Under the pieces are notes generated by a model. The model was not told the DNA's origin and did no database searches. It saw only the letters and a program-made list of their open reading frames with translations. A stretch of DNA of 64,000 nt from an uncultured Bacteroidales bacterium (GTDB lineage Bacteria; Bacteroidota; Bacteroidia; Bacteroidales; Paludibacteraceae). The stretch spans positions 1 to 64,000 of the forward strand of contig ONIM01000011.1 in the NCBI GenBank assembly GCA_900317885.1, in the 5' to 3' direction. The position numbers and the translations under genes are program-made. Positions 24,917-33,138 of the stretch are shown here, in pieces (within the stretch, counting starts at the first letter, position 1; every line of letters begins with the position of its first letter).

Positions 24917-26674
24917 TTATTTCTTGATCTTCTGCCAAACGTCCTCGTTGATGACTACGGGATATTTCTCGCGCAGTTTCTTAACCCATGCAGCCTCCAA
25001 GAAGTCCTGGTAGTCGGTGGTCACTTTGCCTTTTTCGTCGCTCCAGGTCTCGGGTGCTTTGAGTTTCTTACCGACGCATTCTACCACCGGCAGGTCTTCT
25101 TTCGGCGTGAAGGCAGCTTTCTTGTTCTTGAATCCGAACTTGTCGATAGCGCCGTTCTTTCCGGCTTCCCACAGGCCGTGTTGCACCTTGACGTAGGTCA
25201 CGCTGTCGCAGTTGACGCGGCGTGCGATATAGCTCTGGATGGAGTCTGCTTCAGCACTTTTGACGATGGCTTTTGCAGCTTTTGCGCTGGATTTGTCTTT
25301 CGCCTGAATGAGGTAGCCTTTCCAGCGCGGAGCAGCCCAGGTGTATTCTTTCTTATGTGCTTTGAAGTATGCTTCGAGTCCTGCGGTGTCTTTGGCGGCT
25401 TTGTCCCATACCTCACGCAGGGAGACCTCGAAGAGGAGGATTCCGTCGTGGTATTCCTGTACCAGATGGCGCAACTCCGGATATTTCTCCTCCAGATGCG
25501 CGTCGGCGTAAGCCTTCACTTCCGCGTCGCTCATCTCTGCCGGCAGGTGATACTCAGCGCGTGTCTTACGAGCAAAACTCTTCTCTGCCTCCAGCGCACG
25601 CTCATCACGCATCACTTGGCGTTGTACCTGAGCGCGGATACTGTCTAAGGGTTGAATACCGCGCTCGTCCTCCTTATAGAGAATATGCCATCCGTATTGG
25701 GTACGAACCGGAGCACTGATCTCGCCGGGCTTCATGCTGAAAGCTGCGTCCTCGAACTCTTTGACCATCATTCCCTTACCGAACCAACCTAATTCTCCGC
25801 CGCGAGCACTGCTGCCGCGGTCGTCCGACTCGGTTTTCGCTACTTCTGCGAAGTTCTCCGGGCTGACGATAGCACGAATGCTATCTATCTGTGCTTTCTT
25901 TGCAGCAGACAAACTGTCTTCCGGAACCATTTTCATGATATGGCTGGCCTTGACCTCAATGTGGTCACGCTCCTCTTCCACCTTCACGATATGCCATCCG
26001 TATTGGGTGCGGAACGGCTTGCTGATGCTGCCGACCGGCGTGTTATATACGGCTTCCTCCAGCGGATAGACATATCGGAACGGCGTGATCCATCCCAGCT
26101 CGCCGCCTGTCTGCGCAACGTTCGGGTCGGTGCTCATGTCGCGTGCAACGAACTCAAACGAGTCGGGTTTGCGCACTTTCTTCTTCTTGCCTCCGCGCAC
26201 AGAGACCTCTTTGCCGACGGTGACGCGCATGTAAGCCTGGTTGATTTTCTCCCACGCTTCATCCTGAGCTGCGCTATCTGCGGACATCGGGCATTGGATG
26301 GCGATATGCGCCGCACGGCGGTCCTTCGCCAAGTGCTGATAACTCATCTCAATCAGGCTATCCATCGCCGCTTCGTCCTGCAGGTACTTAGGCGTAGCTT
26401 GTGCGCGATAGCCCTTCAGCTCTTTCTTGAAAGCCTCCGTGGTGTCAATACCTTGCGCCTCGGCTTCCGCTACTTTGAGTTTGAAATTGATGAACATGTC
26501 CAGGTACTCGTCCATGGTCTTGGGATCCACGGCTCCGGCCTGGTTGTTCTTCTCGTAGATGTAGAGGAACTCCTCTGCGCTTACGTCTTTGCCATTGATA
26601 CTCATCAGCGGTTTCTCTGCCCATAAATTCAGGCTCATTGCCGCTGCGGCTACAAATAAAATTGTCTTTTTCAT
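24917..26674 (-). CDS. Peptidyl-prolyl isomerase with two parvulin domains (SurA/PpiD-like)
   Basis: A 585-residue periplasmic chaperone/isomerase. The signal peptide is ILFVAAAAMSLNLWA. After an N-terminal SurA-like helical region there are two parvulin domains: the first with GGELGWITPFRYVYPLEEAV and TQYGWHIVKVEEE, the second with ASHIMKMVPEDS, GGELGWFGKGMMVKEFEDAA and TQYGWHILYKEDE. The first domain carries a basic insert (VRGGKKKKVRKP). It should help fold outer-membrane proteins. It overlaps nrnA by 4 bp (ATGA) and precedes gldG. The C-terminal 200 residues are less conserved. Confidence 0.87.
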   Translation of the reverse strand: MKKTILFVAAAAMSLNLWAEKPLMSINGKDVSAEEFLYIYEKNNQAGAVDPKTMDEYLDMFINFKLKVAEAEAQGIDTTEAFKKELKGYRAQATPKYLQDEAAMDSLIEMSYQHLAKDRRAAHIAIQCPMSADSAAQDEAWEKINQAYMRVTVGKEVSVRGGKKKKVRKPDSFEFVARDMSTDPNVAQTGGELGWITPFRYVYPLEEAVYNTPVGSISKPFRTQYGWHIVKVEEERDHIEVKASHIMKMVPEDSLSAAKKAQIDSIRAIVSPENFAEVAKTESDDRGSSARGGELGWFGKGMMVKEFEDAAFSMKPGEISAPVRTQYGWHILYKEDERGIQPLDSIRAQVQRQVMRDERALEAEKSFARKTRAEYHLPAEMSDAEVKAYADAHLEEKYPELRHLVQEYHDGILLFEVSLREVWDKAAKDTAGLEAYFKAHKKEYTWAAPRWKGYLIQAKDKSSAKAAKAIVKSAEADSIQSYIARRVNCDSVTYVKVQHGLWEAGKNGAIDKFGFKNKKAAFTPKEDLPVVECVGKKLKAPETWSDEKGKVTTDYQDFLEAAWVKKLREKYPVVINEDVWQKIKK

Positions 26675-27732
26675 TGTTTCAAATAGTTCTTATAGGTGTT
26701 TTCAAATAATTTTACTGCTTGTTCGAGGCTTCCGAAGAGTTCTCCTCCGGAGGCGTTCATGTGTCCTCCTCCGTGGAATACTTCGCTTGCCCAGATGTTT
26801 ACGGGTCTGTCTCCTTGCGAGCGGAAGGAGATACGTATCCGGGGTTTGGGAGTGCCGGGTTTGGGCCGTTCCTCCCGCATGAAGACGGAGTAGAAGACAT
26901 CTCCGATCTGCAGCGGCATGTTCACCAGCCCTTCGCAATCGCCCTGCTTGTAGTGGTATTGCTCCAGCTCCGATGCCGTCAGTGTGATGAGCGCCAGATG
27001 GTACTCCGGGAAGATGCGCATCTTGCGGTAGAGCGCATAACCCGTCAGCCTCATCCGGTCCGTGGAGTACTGGTTAAACACGCGGTCGTAGATCTCGTCT
27101 TTTTTTGCGCCCGCGCGTAAAAGAGAAGCAACAATCTCGTATATCTCCGGGTTGTTGGAGTTATAACTGAAATTGCCTGTATCCGTCATCAGACCTGTAT
27201 AAATACAGGTAGCTATCTCCTCTGTCATGCAGCCTATCAACCGATACACGATCTCGCACGCGGAACTCGCCTCCGGGTGCGAATGTATCTCCGCCCATAT
27301 ACTATCCTCTTTCGACTTTTGACTTTGAGCGACTTCGTCGCGGTCTTTCGACTTTTGACTTTCGACTAATATATGATGGTCAATGAGGATCTTCTCGCAG
27401 GGGTTCGCAATCATCTTCTCTCCCATCGGTCCGATACGTTTCGGGTCATTGAAGTCCGTGCAGATAAACAGATCCGCTTGCTCGATTAGGGCATCGCATT
27501 CGCGGCTTTTTTGCTCGTATATCCGAATCTCTTCTGCTCCGGGCATCCATCCCAAGAACGCCGGAAACGCATTCGGCACAATCACCGTCACGCTTTCGTC
27601 TTTCGACTTTCGACTTTCGACTTTTGACTTGCACCAATGCCACATTGCGAGAGCCGATCCCATGGCGTCTCCATCGGGCGCCATGTGGGTAAAAATAACG
27701 ATATGTTGTGCTCTTTCTATTTGCTCTTTCAT
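26671..27732 (-). CDS. nrnA: DHH/DHHA1 phosphoesterase (NrnA-like oligoribonuclease / pAp phosphatase)
   Basis: A 353-residue DHH-family phosphoesterase. Metal-binding motifs are FTHMAPDGDAMGSALAM (the usual H-x-x-P-D-x-D), FICTDFNDP, LIDHHI (DHH) and YTGLMTDTGNFSYN. The C-terminal DHHA1 domain ends with FHGGGHMNASGGELFGS. Family enzymes degrade short oligoribonucleotides and dephosphorylate pAp. Two GAAAGTC-family repeats are in frame: residues 34-46 (KSKVESRKSKDES) and 122-142 (ESQKSKDRDEVAQSQKSK), both in loops outside the motifs. It is the first gene of the long minus-strand operon and has its own promoter at 27754-27785. Confidence 0.88.
   Translation of the reverse strand: MKEQIERAQHIVIFTHMAPDGDAMGSALAMWHWCKSKVESRKSKDESVTVIVPNAFPAFLGWMPGAEEIRIYEQKSRECDALIEQADLFICTDFNDPKRIGPMGEKMIANPCEKILIDHHILVESQKSKDRDEVAQSQKSKEDSIWAEIHSHPEASSACEIVYRLIGCMTEEIATCIYTGLMTDTGNFSYNSNNPEIYEIVASLLRAGAKKDEIYDRVFNQYSTDRMRLTGYALYRKMRIFPEYHLALITLTASELEQYHYKQGDCEGLVNMPLQIGDVFYSVFMREERPKPGTPKPRIRISFRSQGDRPVNIWASEVFHGGGHMNASGGELFGSLEQAVKLFENTYKNYLKQ
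27308..27367 (-). repeat. GAAAGTC/GCGAC hairpin cassette inside nrnA
   Basis: On the coding strand, AGTCGAAAGTCAAAAGTCGAA leads into GACC-GCGAC-GAA-GTCGC-TCAAAGTC and further 7-mers. The cassette is in frame within residues 122-142. Its arms differ from the GCGGC/GCCGC copies at two paired positions. Confidence 0.85.
27596..27631 (-). repeat. GAAAGTC 7-mer tract inside nrnA
   Basis: Four to five tandem GAAAGTC or AAAAGTC units on the coding strand, in frame, without a hairpin; they encode a Lys/Ser/Glu-rich stretch between residues 34 and 46. Confidence 0.75.
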
Positions 27733-27753
27733 ACTACGTCACGAAAAATCGCG

Positions 27754-27785
27754 CAAAGATACTAAAAAAAATTGATATATCCAAA
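27754..27785 (-). promoter_or_regulatory. Bacteroidetes-type promoter for nrnA
   Basis: On the minus strand, TTTG (27785-27782), 20 bp, then TATCTTTG (27761-27754), matching the -33/-7 consensus TTTG and TAnnTTTG. It is 22 bp upstream of the nrnA ATG and back to back with the yycJ-like promoter. Confidence 0.75.
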
Positions 27786-27809
27786 TAATTCGAAAAAAAT
27801 GAGCAAATG

Positions 27810-27841
27810 TTTGCATATATGCAATTTTTGTTGTACCTTTG
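27810..27841 (+). promoter_or_regulatory. Bacteroidetes-type promoter for the MBL hydrolase operon
   Basis: TTTG (27810-27813), 20 bp, TACCTTTG (27834-27841). The start of transcription would be just upstream of the ATG at 27859, so the leader is very short. Confidence 0.8.
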
Positions 27842-27858
27842 CAGGCTGAATTGGTAAT

Positions 27859-28692
27859 ATGGAGGAAAACGGACTTATATTCAGATGTTTTGCGAGCGGA
27901 AGTAGCGGTAACTGCTACTATCTCGGTACGCGTCAACGGGGAGTTCTCATTGACGCGGGCATCTCTGCGCGTCAGATACAGAAGTGTCTGCGCGAGATGG
28001 GTCTGGATTTTCCGAATATCATGGGCGTACTTGTGACGCACGATCATGCGGATCATATTCGTGCGGTAGGAACCTTGGGCGAGCGGGTACATCTGCCTAT
28101 CTACACGACCGCGGAGATTCATGAAGGAATCGACCGCAACTACGGCGTGCGCGAGAAGCTGCGTACCAGCCGGCGCTATTTCGAGATAGAGAAAGAGTGG
28201 GAGCTCTTTGATTTCAAGATCAACACCTTCCATATTGAGCACGACTCGACGGATTGCTTGGGGTATTGTATTGATTATCAAGACCAGCGCTTTGTGCTGA
28301 TGACCGATTGCGGTTCGATCAACGACCGGATGGAGGAGTACATCCGTACGGCGAACCACCTGGTGATTGAGGCGAACCACGACGAACACATGTTGCTCAA
28401 CGGTCCTTATCCGACGTATCTGAAGCAGCGTATTCTCTCTCCCCGCGGCCATCAGAGCAACGATGTATGCGGCGAACTGTTGGAGCGTAACTGGCATCCC
28501 GATTTGCGAAACGTGTGGTTATGCCACCTCTCGCTGGAGAACAACGATCCGCAGGTGGCTTACGATACAGTAGCTTCGTATCTGGAGGAGATAGAGATAC
28601 TTCCCGGGCAGGACATTTTCCTCAAGGCGCTGGAGCGTACTGCGCCCAGCCCGGTCTATGAGCTTAATAATAAGATGATTACTGAATACTGA
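27859..28692 (+). CDS. MBL-fold metallo-hydrolase (YycJ/WalJ-like)
   Basis: A 277-residue metallo-beta-lactamase-fold hydrolase resembling YycJ/WalJ and related exonucleases. The dinuclear metal site is VTHDHADHIRAVG, with a further site in HIEHDSTDCLGYCI, MTDCGSIND and EANHDEHML, and CHLSLENN near the end. The start FRCFASGSSGNCYYLGT is a family hallmark. The C-terminus (KMITEY) is encoded by the tandem repeat that crosses the stop codon. It is the first of three co-directional genes. The precise substrate is unknown; a role in DNA or envelope maintenance has been proposed for homologues. Confidence 0.87.
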   Translation: MEENGLIFRCFASGSSGNCYYLGTRQRGVLIDAGISARQIQKCLREMGLDFPNIMGVLVTHDHADHIRAVGTLGERVHLPIYTTAEIHEGIDRNYGVREKLRTSRRYFEIEKEWELFDFKINTFHIEHDSTDCLGYCIDYQDQRFVLMTDCGSINDRMEEYIRTANHLVIEANHDEHMLLNGPYPTYLKQRILSPRGHQSNDVCGELLERNWHPDLRNVWLCHLSLENNDPQVAYDTVASYLEEIEILPGQDIFLKALERTAPSPVYELNNKMITEY

Positions 28693-28704
28693 AAACTGAA
28701 TACT
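28678..28704 (+). repeat. Tandem repeat over a stop codon
   Basis: Three copies of an actgaata/actgaaaa unit of 8-9 bp cover the last codons and stop of the MBL gene and reach to within 3 bp of the next ATG. Confidence 0.65.
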
Positions 28705-28707
28705 CCT

Positions 28708-29448
28708 ATGATAGAACGATTAGTTATTATTCCGACTTACAACGAGAAAGAGAACATCGAAGCCATCATCACCGCTGTGATGGAGTTGCCTATGGGATTT
28801 CACGTCTTGATTATCGACGATGGTTCGCCGGACGGCACCGCTGAGATTGTCAAGAAGATGATGAAGGGCAAATACAAAGGATGTATCGACCTCATCGAGC
28901 GCGAGGGTAAACTGGGCTTGGGTACCGCGTATATCACCGGCTTCCAATGGGCCATCGAACATAAAGCCAATTATATCTTCGAGATGGACGCGGACTTTAG
29001 CCATAATCCTCAGGATCTGCTCAAACTCTATGACGCTTGTGCCGTACGCGGCGCCGACCTCGCTATCGGTAGTCGCTATGTAACCGGCGTCAATGTGGTG
29101 AACTGGCCTATGGGGCGCGTTCTGATGTCTTATTTCGCATCCAAATATGTGCGGTTCGTCCTCGGCGTGGATATTCATGATACGACCGCCGGCTTCGTTT
29201 GCTACCGCCGTAAGACGCTGGAAACAATCGAGTTGGATAAGATTCGTTTCAAAGGCTACGCCTTCCAGATCGAGATGAAGTTCACCGCTTCCAAATGCGG
29301 CGCAAAGATCATCGAGGTGCCGATCATCTTCGTCAACCGGGTACTCGGTACTTCCAAGATGAGCGGAGGTATCTTCTCCGAAGCACTACTCGGCGTCATC
29401 AAACTTAAGATAAGCAGTTGGTTCAGAAAATATCCCCAAATTGTATGA
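28708..29448 (+). CDS. Polyprenyl-phosphate glycosyltransferase (GT2, dolichyl-phosphate mannose synthase-like)
   Basis: A 246-residue GT2 enzyme of the DPM1-like group, which moves a sugar from a nucleotide donor to polyprenyl phosphate. Features are IIPTYNEKENIEAII, IIDDGSPDGTAEIV, GKLGLGTAYITGF, FEMDADFSHNP (DxD metal site), IGSRYVTG and GTSKMSGGIFSEA. There is no C-terminal membrane domain, as in soluble DPM1 forms. It overlaps argS by 4 bp (ATGA). In Bacteroidetes such enzymes are linked to lipid-linked sugar donors for surface or protein glycosylation. Confidence 0.9.
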   Translation: MIERLVIIPTYNEKENIEAIITAVMELPMGFHVLIIDDGSPDGTAEIVKKMMKGKYKGCIDLIEREGKLGLGTAYITGFQWAIEHKANYIFEMDADFSHNPQDLLKLYDACAVRGADLAIGSRYVTGVNVVNWPMGRVLMSYFASKYVRFVLGVDIHDTTAGFVCYRRKTLETIELDKIRFKGYAFQIEMKFTASKCGAKIIEVPIIFVNRVLGTSKMSGGIFSEALLGVIKLKISSWFRKYPQIV

Positions 29449-31286
29449 CTTTAGAACAACATATATCTTCTCTTGCAAAATCTGCTGTCAAGGATCTCTA
29501 TGATGTAGAAGCCACAGACGCACAGATTCAGTTACAAAAGACGCGTCCGGAGTTTGAGGGAAACATCACCCTCGTGGTCTTTCCATTTGTCAAGCTGGCG
29601 CGCAAAGCCCCGGCTCAGGTAGCCGCAGAGATTGGCGAAGAACTCATGAAAAGTGAGTTGGTCGCTAAATATAACGCCGTTCAGGGTTTTCTCAACCTCT
29701 CTATCTCCGATGCCTTCTGGGTAGAGCAACTCCGGGCCATCGACGCCGACGAGCACTATGGACGCTTTGAGCGTCCTTCGGAAAAAGCCCTTCCCTTTAA
29801 GGAGGGGGAAGGGGTAGGCTCCCCCCTGATGATGGTTGAGTACTCCTCCCCGAATACGAACAAACCGCTTCACCTGGGTCACGTGCGCAATAACCTTCTT
29901 GGTTATTCGATTGCTAAAATCCAAGAGGCGAACGGATGGAAGGTGGTGAAAACCAATATTGTCAACGACCGCGGTATTCATATCTGCAAATCCATGCTTG
30001 CGTGGCTGAAGTTCGGCAACGGCGAGACGCCGGAGTCTTCCGGCAAGAAAGGTGACCACCTCATCGGCGACTACTACGTGCGTTTCGATAAGGAGTACAA
30101 GGCGCAGATAGCAGAGCTAACGGCGAAAGGCATGGACGAAGAGACCGCCAAACGTGAGGCGCCGCTGATGCTTGAGGCGCAGGAGATGCTCCGTAAATGG
30201 GAGGCGAACGACCCCGAAGTGCGCGCGCTGTGGGCGAAGATGAACGAGTGGGTCTACGCCGGTTTTGACGAGACCTACAAGCGCATGGGCGTCTCTTTCG
30301 ATAAGATCTACTATGAGTCCAACACCTATCTGGAGGGCAAATCCGAGGTGGAGAAGGGACTTGCTTCGGGGGCTTTCTACCGCCGTGAGGACGGCTCTGT
30401 ATGGGCGGATCTGACGAAGGACGGACTCGACGAGAAGCTGCTGCTTCGTTCGGACGGCACTTCCGTCTATATGACCCAGGATATAGGTACCGCCAAGCTC
30501 CGCTTCCAGGACTACCCGATAGATAAGATGGTCTATGTGGTGGGTAACGAACAGGAGTATCACTTCAAGGTGCTCTCCATCCTCCTTGACCGCCTCGGGT
30601 TCCCGTTTGGTAAGGAGTTGGTACACTTCTCGTACGGCATGGTCGAGCTCCCGAACGGTAAGATGAAAAGCCGTGAAGGAACGGTGGTTGATGCCGACGA
30701 TCTGATGGATAAGATGGTTTCTGACGCGCGTGAGATCAGTAAGGATAAGGTGAACACCCTGCAGGGCATTACGGAAGCTGAGGCAGACGAGATCGCCCGC
30801 AAGGTAGGCTTGGGCGCTCTGAAATACTTCATCCTCAAGGTTGATCCGCGTAAGAACATGCTCTTCAATCCTGCTGAGTCGATTGATTTCAACGGCAACA
30901 CCGGGCCGTTCATCCAATACACCTACGCGCGTATCCAGTCTGTCCTGCGGAAATCTGTCAGTCCGAAGGATGGTCTGTCTTCTGTCAGCGATAGCGGTCT
31001 GTCAGCCGAAGGCGGTCTCGATGCCAAAGAATTGGCATTGATCCAGCGCCTATGCGAGTACCCCGCAGCGGTACGTACTGCCGGAGATGAGTTCTCGCCC
31101 GCGGTCCTTTGTAATTACGCGTACGCGTTAGCGTGTGACTTCAACTCCTTCTATCACGATCTCTCGATCCTCAACGAACCCGACGAGCAAAAGAAAACGC
31201 TACGTCTGCTTCTTTCTGCAAACGTAGCGAAGATCTTAAAATCCGCTTTCGGGCTCCTCGGTATCGAGATGCCCGAGCGGATGTAA
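29445..31286 (+). CDS. argS: Arginyl-tRNA synthetase
   Basis: A class I synthetase of about 613 residues that charges tRNA-Arg. The HIGH-type motif appears as SSPNTNKPLHLGHVRNNL, and GMVELPNGKMKSREGTVVDA corresponds to the KMSKS region (KMKSREG). The N-terminal Arg-S domain and the C-terminal DALR domain (YAYALACDFNSFYHDL) are present. Two in-frame repeat insertions occur: a C/G-rich cassette giving ALPFKEGEGVGSPL just before the HIGH motif, and a triple TCTGTCAG repeat giving Ser/Gly-rich residues 503-525. The ATG at 29445 overlaps the previous stop; the TTG at 29418 was rejected. Confidence 0.95.
   Translation: MTLEQHISSLAKSAVKDLYDVEATDAQIQLQKTRPEFEGNITLVVFPFVKLARKAPAQVAAEIGEELMKSELVAKYNAVQGFLNLSISDAFWVEQLRAIDADEHYGRFERPSEKALPFKEGEGVGSPLMMVEYSSPNTNKPLHLGHVRNNLLGYSIAKIQEANGWKVVKTNIVNDRGIHICKSMLAWLKFGNGETPESSGKKGDHLIGDYYVRFDKEYKAQIAELTAKGMDEETAKREAPLMLEAQEMLRKWEANDPEVRALWAKMNEWVYAGFDETYKRMGVSFDKIYYESNTYLEGKSEVEKGLASGAFYRREDGSVWADLTKDGLDEKLLLRSDGTSVYMTQDIGTAKLRFQDYPIDKMVYVVGNEQEYHFKVLSILLDRLGFPFGKELVHFSYGMVELPNGKMKSREGTVVDADDLMDKMVSDAREISKDKVNTLQGITEAEADEIARKVGLGALKYFILKVDPRKNMLFNPAESIDFNGNTGPFIQYTYARIQSVLRKSVSPKDGLSSVSDSGLSAEGGLDAKELALIQRLCEYPAAVRTAGDEFSPAVLCNYAYALACDFNSFYHDLSILNEPDEQKKTLRLLLSANVAKILKSAFGLLGIEMPERM
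29788..29826 (+). repeat. C/G-rich palindromic cassette inside argS
   Basis: A CCCTTCCC left half and a GGAGGGGGAAGGGG right half are followed by a CCCCCC tract. The cassette is in frame, directly before the conserved ATP-binding motif, and related to the ispD and kdsD copies. Confidence 0.65.
30954..31019 (+). repeat. Triple TCTGTCAG mini-hairpin repeat inside argS
   Basis: Three units start with TCTGTCAG and continue with a small palindrome: TCC-GAA-GGA, GC-GATA-GC and GCC-GAA-GGC, each followed by GG. Arms differ but remain complementary. The insertion is in frame in the loop before the DALR domain. Confidence 0.75.
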
Positions 31287-31290
31287 GGAA

Positions 31291-33099
31291 TTACTCCTCG
31301 TCTTTCTTAGCAGCTGCCTTCTTGGTGGCTGCTTTTTTTGCCGGCTTCTCCTCAGCTTCCATGGAAGCCTTGAGTTCTGCCAGAGCGCTCAGGTCACCGA
31401 GAGTAGTCTTCTCTACCTTCGGCATCTCTACCTGCGGTTCCTCTTTAGCAGCTTTCTTAGCTGCCTTCGGAGCTGCCTCTTTGCGCTCCTCCCATGTGCG
31501 GAGGTGGCTAACGAGAATACGTTTCGCGTCGCGGTTGAACTCGATTACCTTGAACGGCAGCTCGTCGCCTACAGCAACCGGGCTCTTGTCCTCTTTCTGG
31601 AGGTGGCGGGTCGTGCAGAATGCCTCTACGCCTTCCTCGAGAGAGATAACGGCTCCCTTGTCGGTCAACTCAACTACCTTACCATCTACGATGGTGTCAA
31701 CACCGAACTTAGCCTCAAGTTCCTCCCAAGGATTCTCCTCGAGTTGCTTGTGACCAAGGCTCAGACGGCGGTTAGCTACGTCGATGTCAAGTACAACAAC
31801 CTCGATCTGAGCACCGATCTGGGTGAACTCATTCGGGTGTTTGATCTTCTTGGTCCAGCTCAGGTCGCTGATGTGGATCAGACCGTCAACGCCTTCCTCG
31901 ATCTCTACAAAGACACCGAAGTTGGTGAAGTTACGAACCTTAGCCCAGTGACGGGTTCCGACTGCGTACTTGGTCTCTACGTTTGCCCACGGATCAGCCT
32001 TGAGTTGCTTGATACCGAGAGACATCTTACGCTCAGCGCGGTCGAGAGTCAGGATAACAGCGTCAACCTCGTCGCCTACTTTCAAGAAGTCGTTAGCGGA
32101 ACGGAGGTGCTGGCTCCAGCTCATCTCAGATACGTGTACCAGACCTTCTACGCCTTCTGCAATCTCAACGAATGCTCCGTAGTCAGCCATAACGACTACC
32201 TTACCGTGAACCTTGTCACCAACCTTCAGGTTAGGATCAAGAGCATCCCACGGATGCGGAGTCAGCTGCTTCAGACCAAGAGCGATACGCTTCTTATCAT
32301 CGTCGAAATCAAGGATTACCACGTTGATCTTCTGGTCGAGCTGCAGCAACTCGTGCGGGTCGTTGACGCGGCCCCAGCTCAGGTCGGTAATGTGGATCAG
32401 ACCGTCAACACCACCCAGGTCGATGAAGACGCCGTAGTTGGTGATATTCTTAACGGTACCCTCGAGTACCTGACCCTTCTCGAGCTTGCCGACGATCTCA
32501 GCCTTTTGTGCTTCGAGTTCAGCCTCGATGAGGGCTTTGTGAGAAACAACGACGTTACGGAACTCCGGATTCAGTTTCACGATCTTGAACTCCATCGTCT
32601 TACCTACGAGAATATCGTAGTCGCGAACCGGCTTCACGTCGATCTGGCTGCCCGGGAGGAATGCTTCCATGCCGAGAACGTCCACGATCATGCCGCCTTT
32701 CGAACGCCATTTGATGTAACCGGTAACGATCTCACCTGCGTTGTAAGCCTCGTTAACGCGGTCCCAAGCGCGAGCGGTGCGAGCCTCTTTGTGCGAAAGC
32801 ACGAGCTGACCCTTCTTGTCCTCCTGGCTCTGAATATAGACTTCTACTTTGTCGCCTACCTTCAGCTCCGGGTTGTAACGGAACTCTGCTGCCGGTACAA
32901 TACCGTCAGACTTGTAGCCTACGTTGACAACTACCTCGCGTTTGTTAATCGAAATAACGGTACCTTCTACTACTTCGTTGTCCTTGATAGCGGAAAGGGT
33001 CTCGTTGTACTTTTGGATTTCTTCTTCGTTTTGTTTGCCTTGCTTTTGTGCTTCATAGGCATCCCAGTCGAAGTTCTGGAGAGAAAGATTTTCTGCCAT
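31291..33099 (-). CDS. rpsA: 30S ribosomal protein S1
   Basis: About 602 residues with six S1 (OB-fold) repeats. Repeats are recognisable by VVEGTVISINKREVVVNVGY, EGTVKNITNYGVFIDLGGVD, HGKVVVMADYGAFVEIAEGV and AKVRNFTNFGVFVEIEEGVD. The protein ends in a Lys/Ala-rich tail (AKKAATKKAAAKK). It binds mRNA on the small subunit, which matters in Bacteroidetes because Shine-Dalgarno pairing is rarely used. I chose the ATG at 33099 (MAENLSLQNFDW) over a TTG 33 bp upstream. It lies 39 bp downstream of serS, on the same strand. Confidence 0.95.
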   Translation of the reverse strand: MAENLSLQNFDWDAYEAQKQGKQNEEEIQKYNETLSAIKDNEVVEGTVISINKREVVVNVGYKSDGIVPAAEFRYNPELKVGDKVEVYIQSQEDKKGQLVLSHKEARTARAWDRVNEAYNAGEIVTGYIKWRSKGGMIVDVLGMEAFLPGSQIDVKPVRDYDILVGKTMEFKIVKLNPEFRNVVVSHKALIEAELEAQKAEIVGKLEKGQVLEGTVKNITNYGVFIDLGGVDGLIHITDLSWGRVNDPHELLQLDQKINVVILDFDDDKKRIALGLKQLTPHPWDALDPNLKVGDKVHGKVVVMADYGAFVEIAEGVEGLVHVSEMSWSQHLRSANDFLKVGDEVDAVILTLDRAERKMSLGIKQLKADPWANVETKYAVGTRHWAKVRNFTNFGVFVEIEEGVDGLIHISDLSWTKKIKHPNEFTQIGAQIEVVVLDIDVANRRLSLGHKQLEENPWEELEAKFGVDTIVDGKVVELTDKGAVISLEEGVEAFCTTRHLQKEDKSPVAVGDELPFKVIEFNRDAKRILVSHLRTWEERKEAAPKAAKKAAKEEPQVEMPKVEKTTLGDLSALAELKASMEAEEKPAKKAATKKAAAKKDEE

Positions 33100-33138
33100 G
33101 TTGGTAAAAATCTCAATTAAAGGGTTAAACAATGTTAA

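Noticed and set aside
31504..33120. A 538-codon open frame on the plus strand opposite rpsA
   Set aside because: It is the antisense of a strongly conserved S1 gene with biased codons; its product has no domain and only mirrors S1 repeats.
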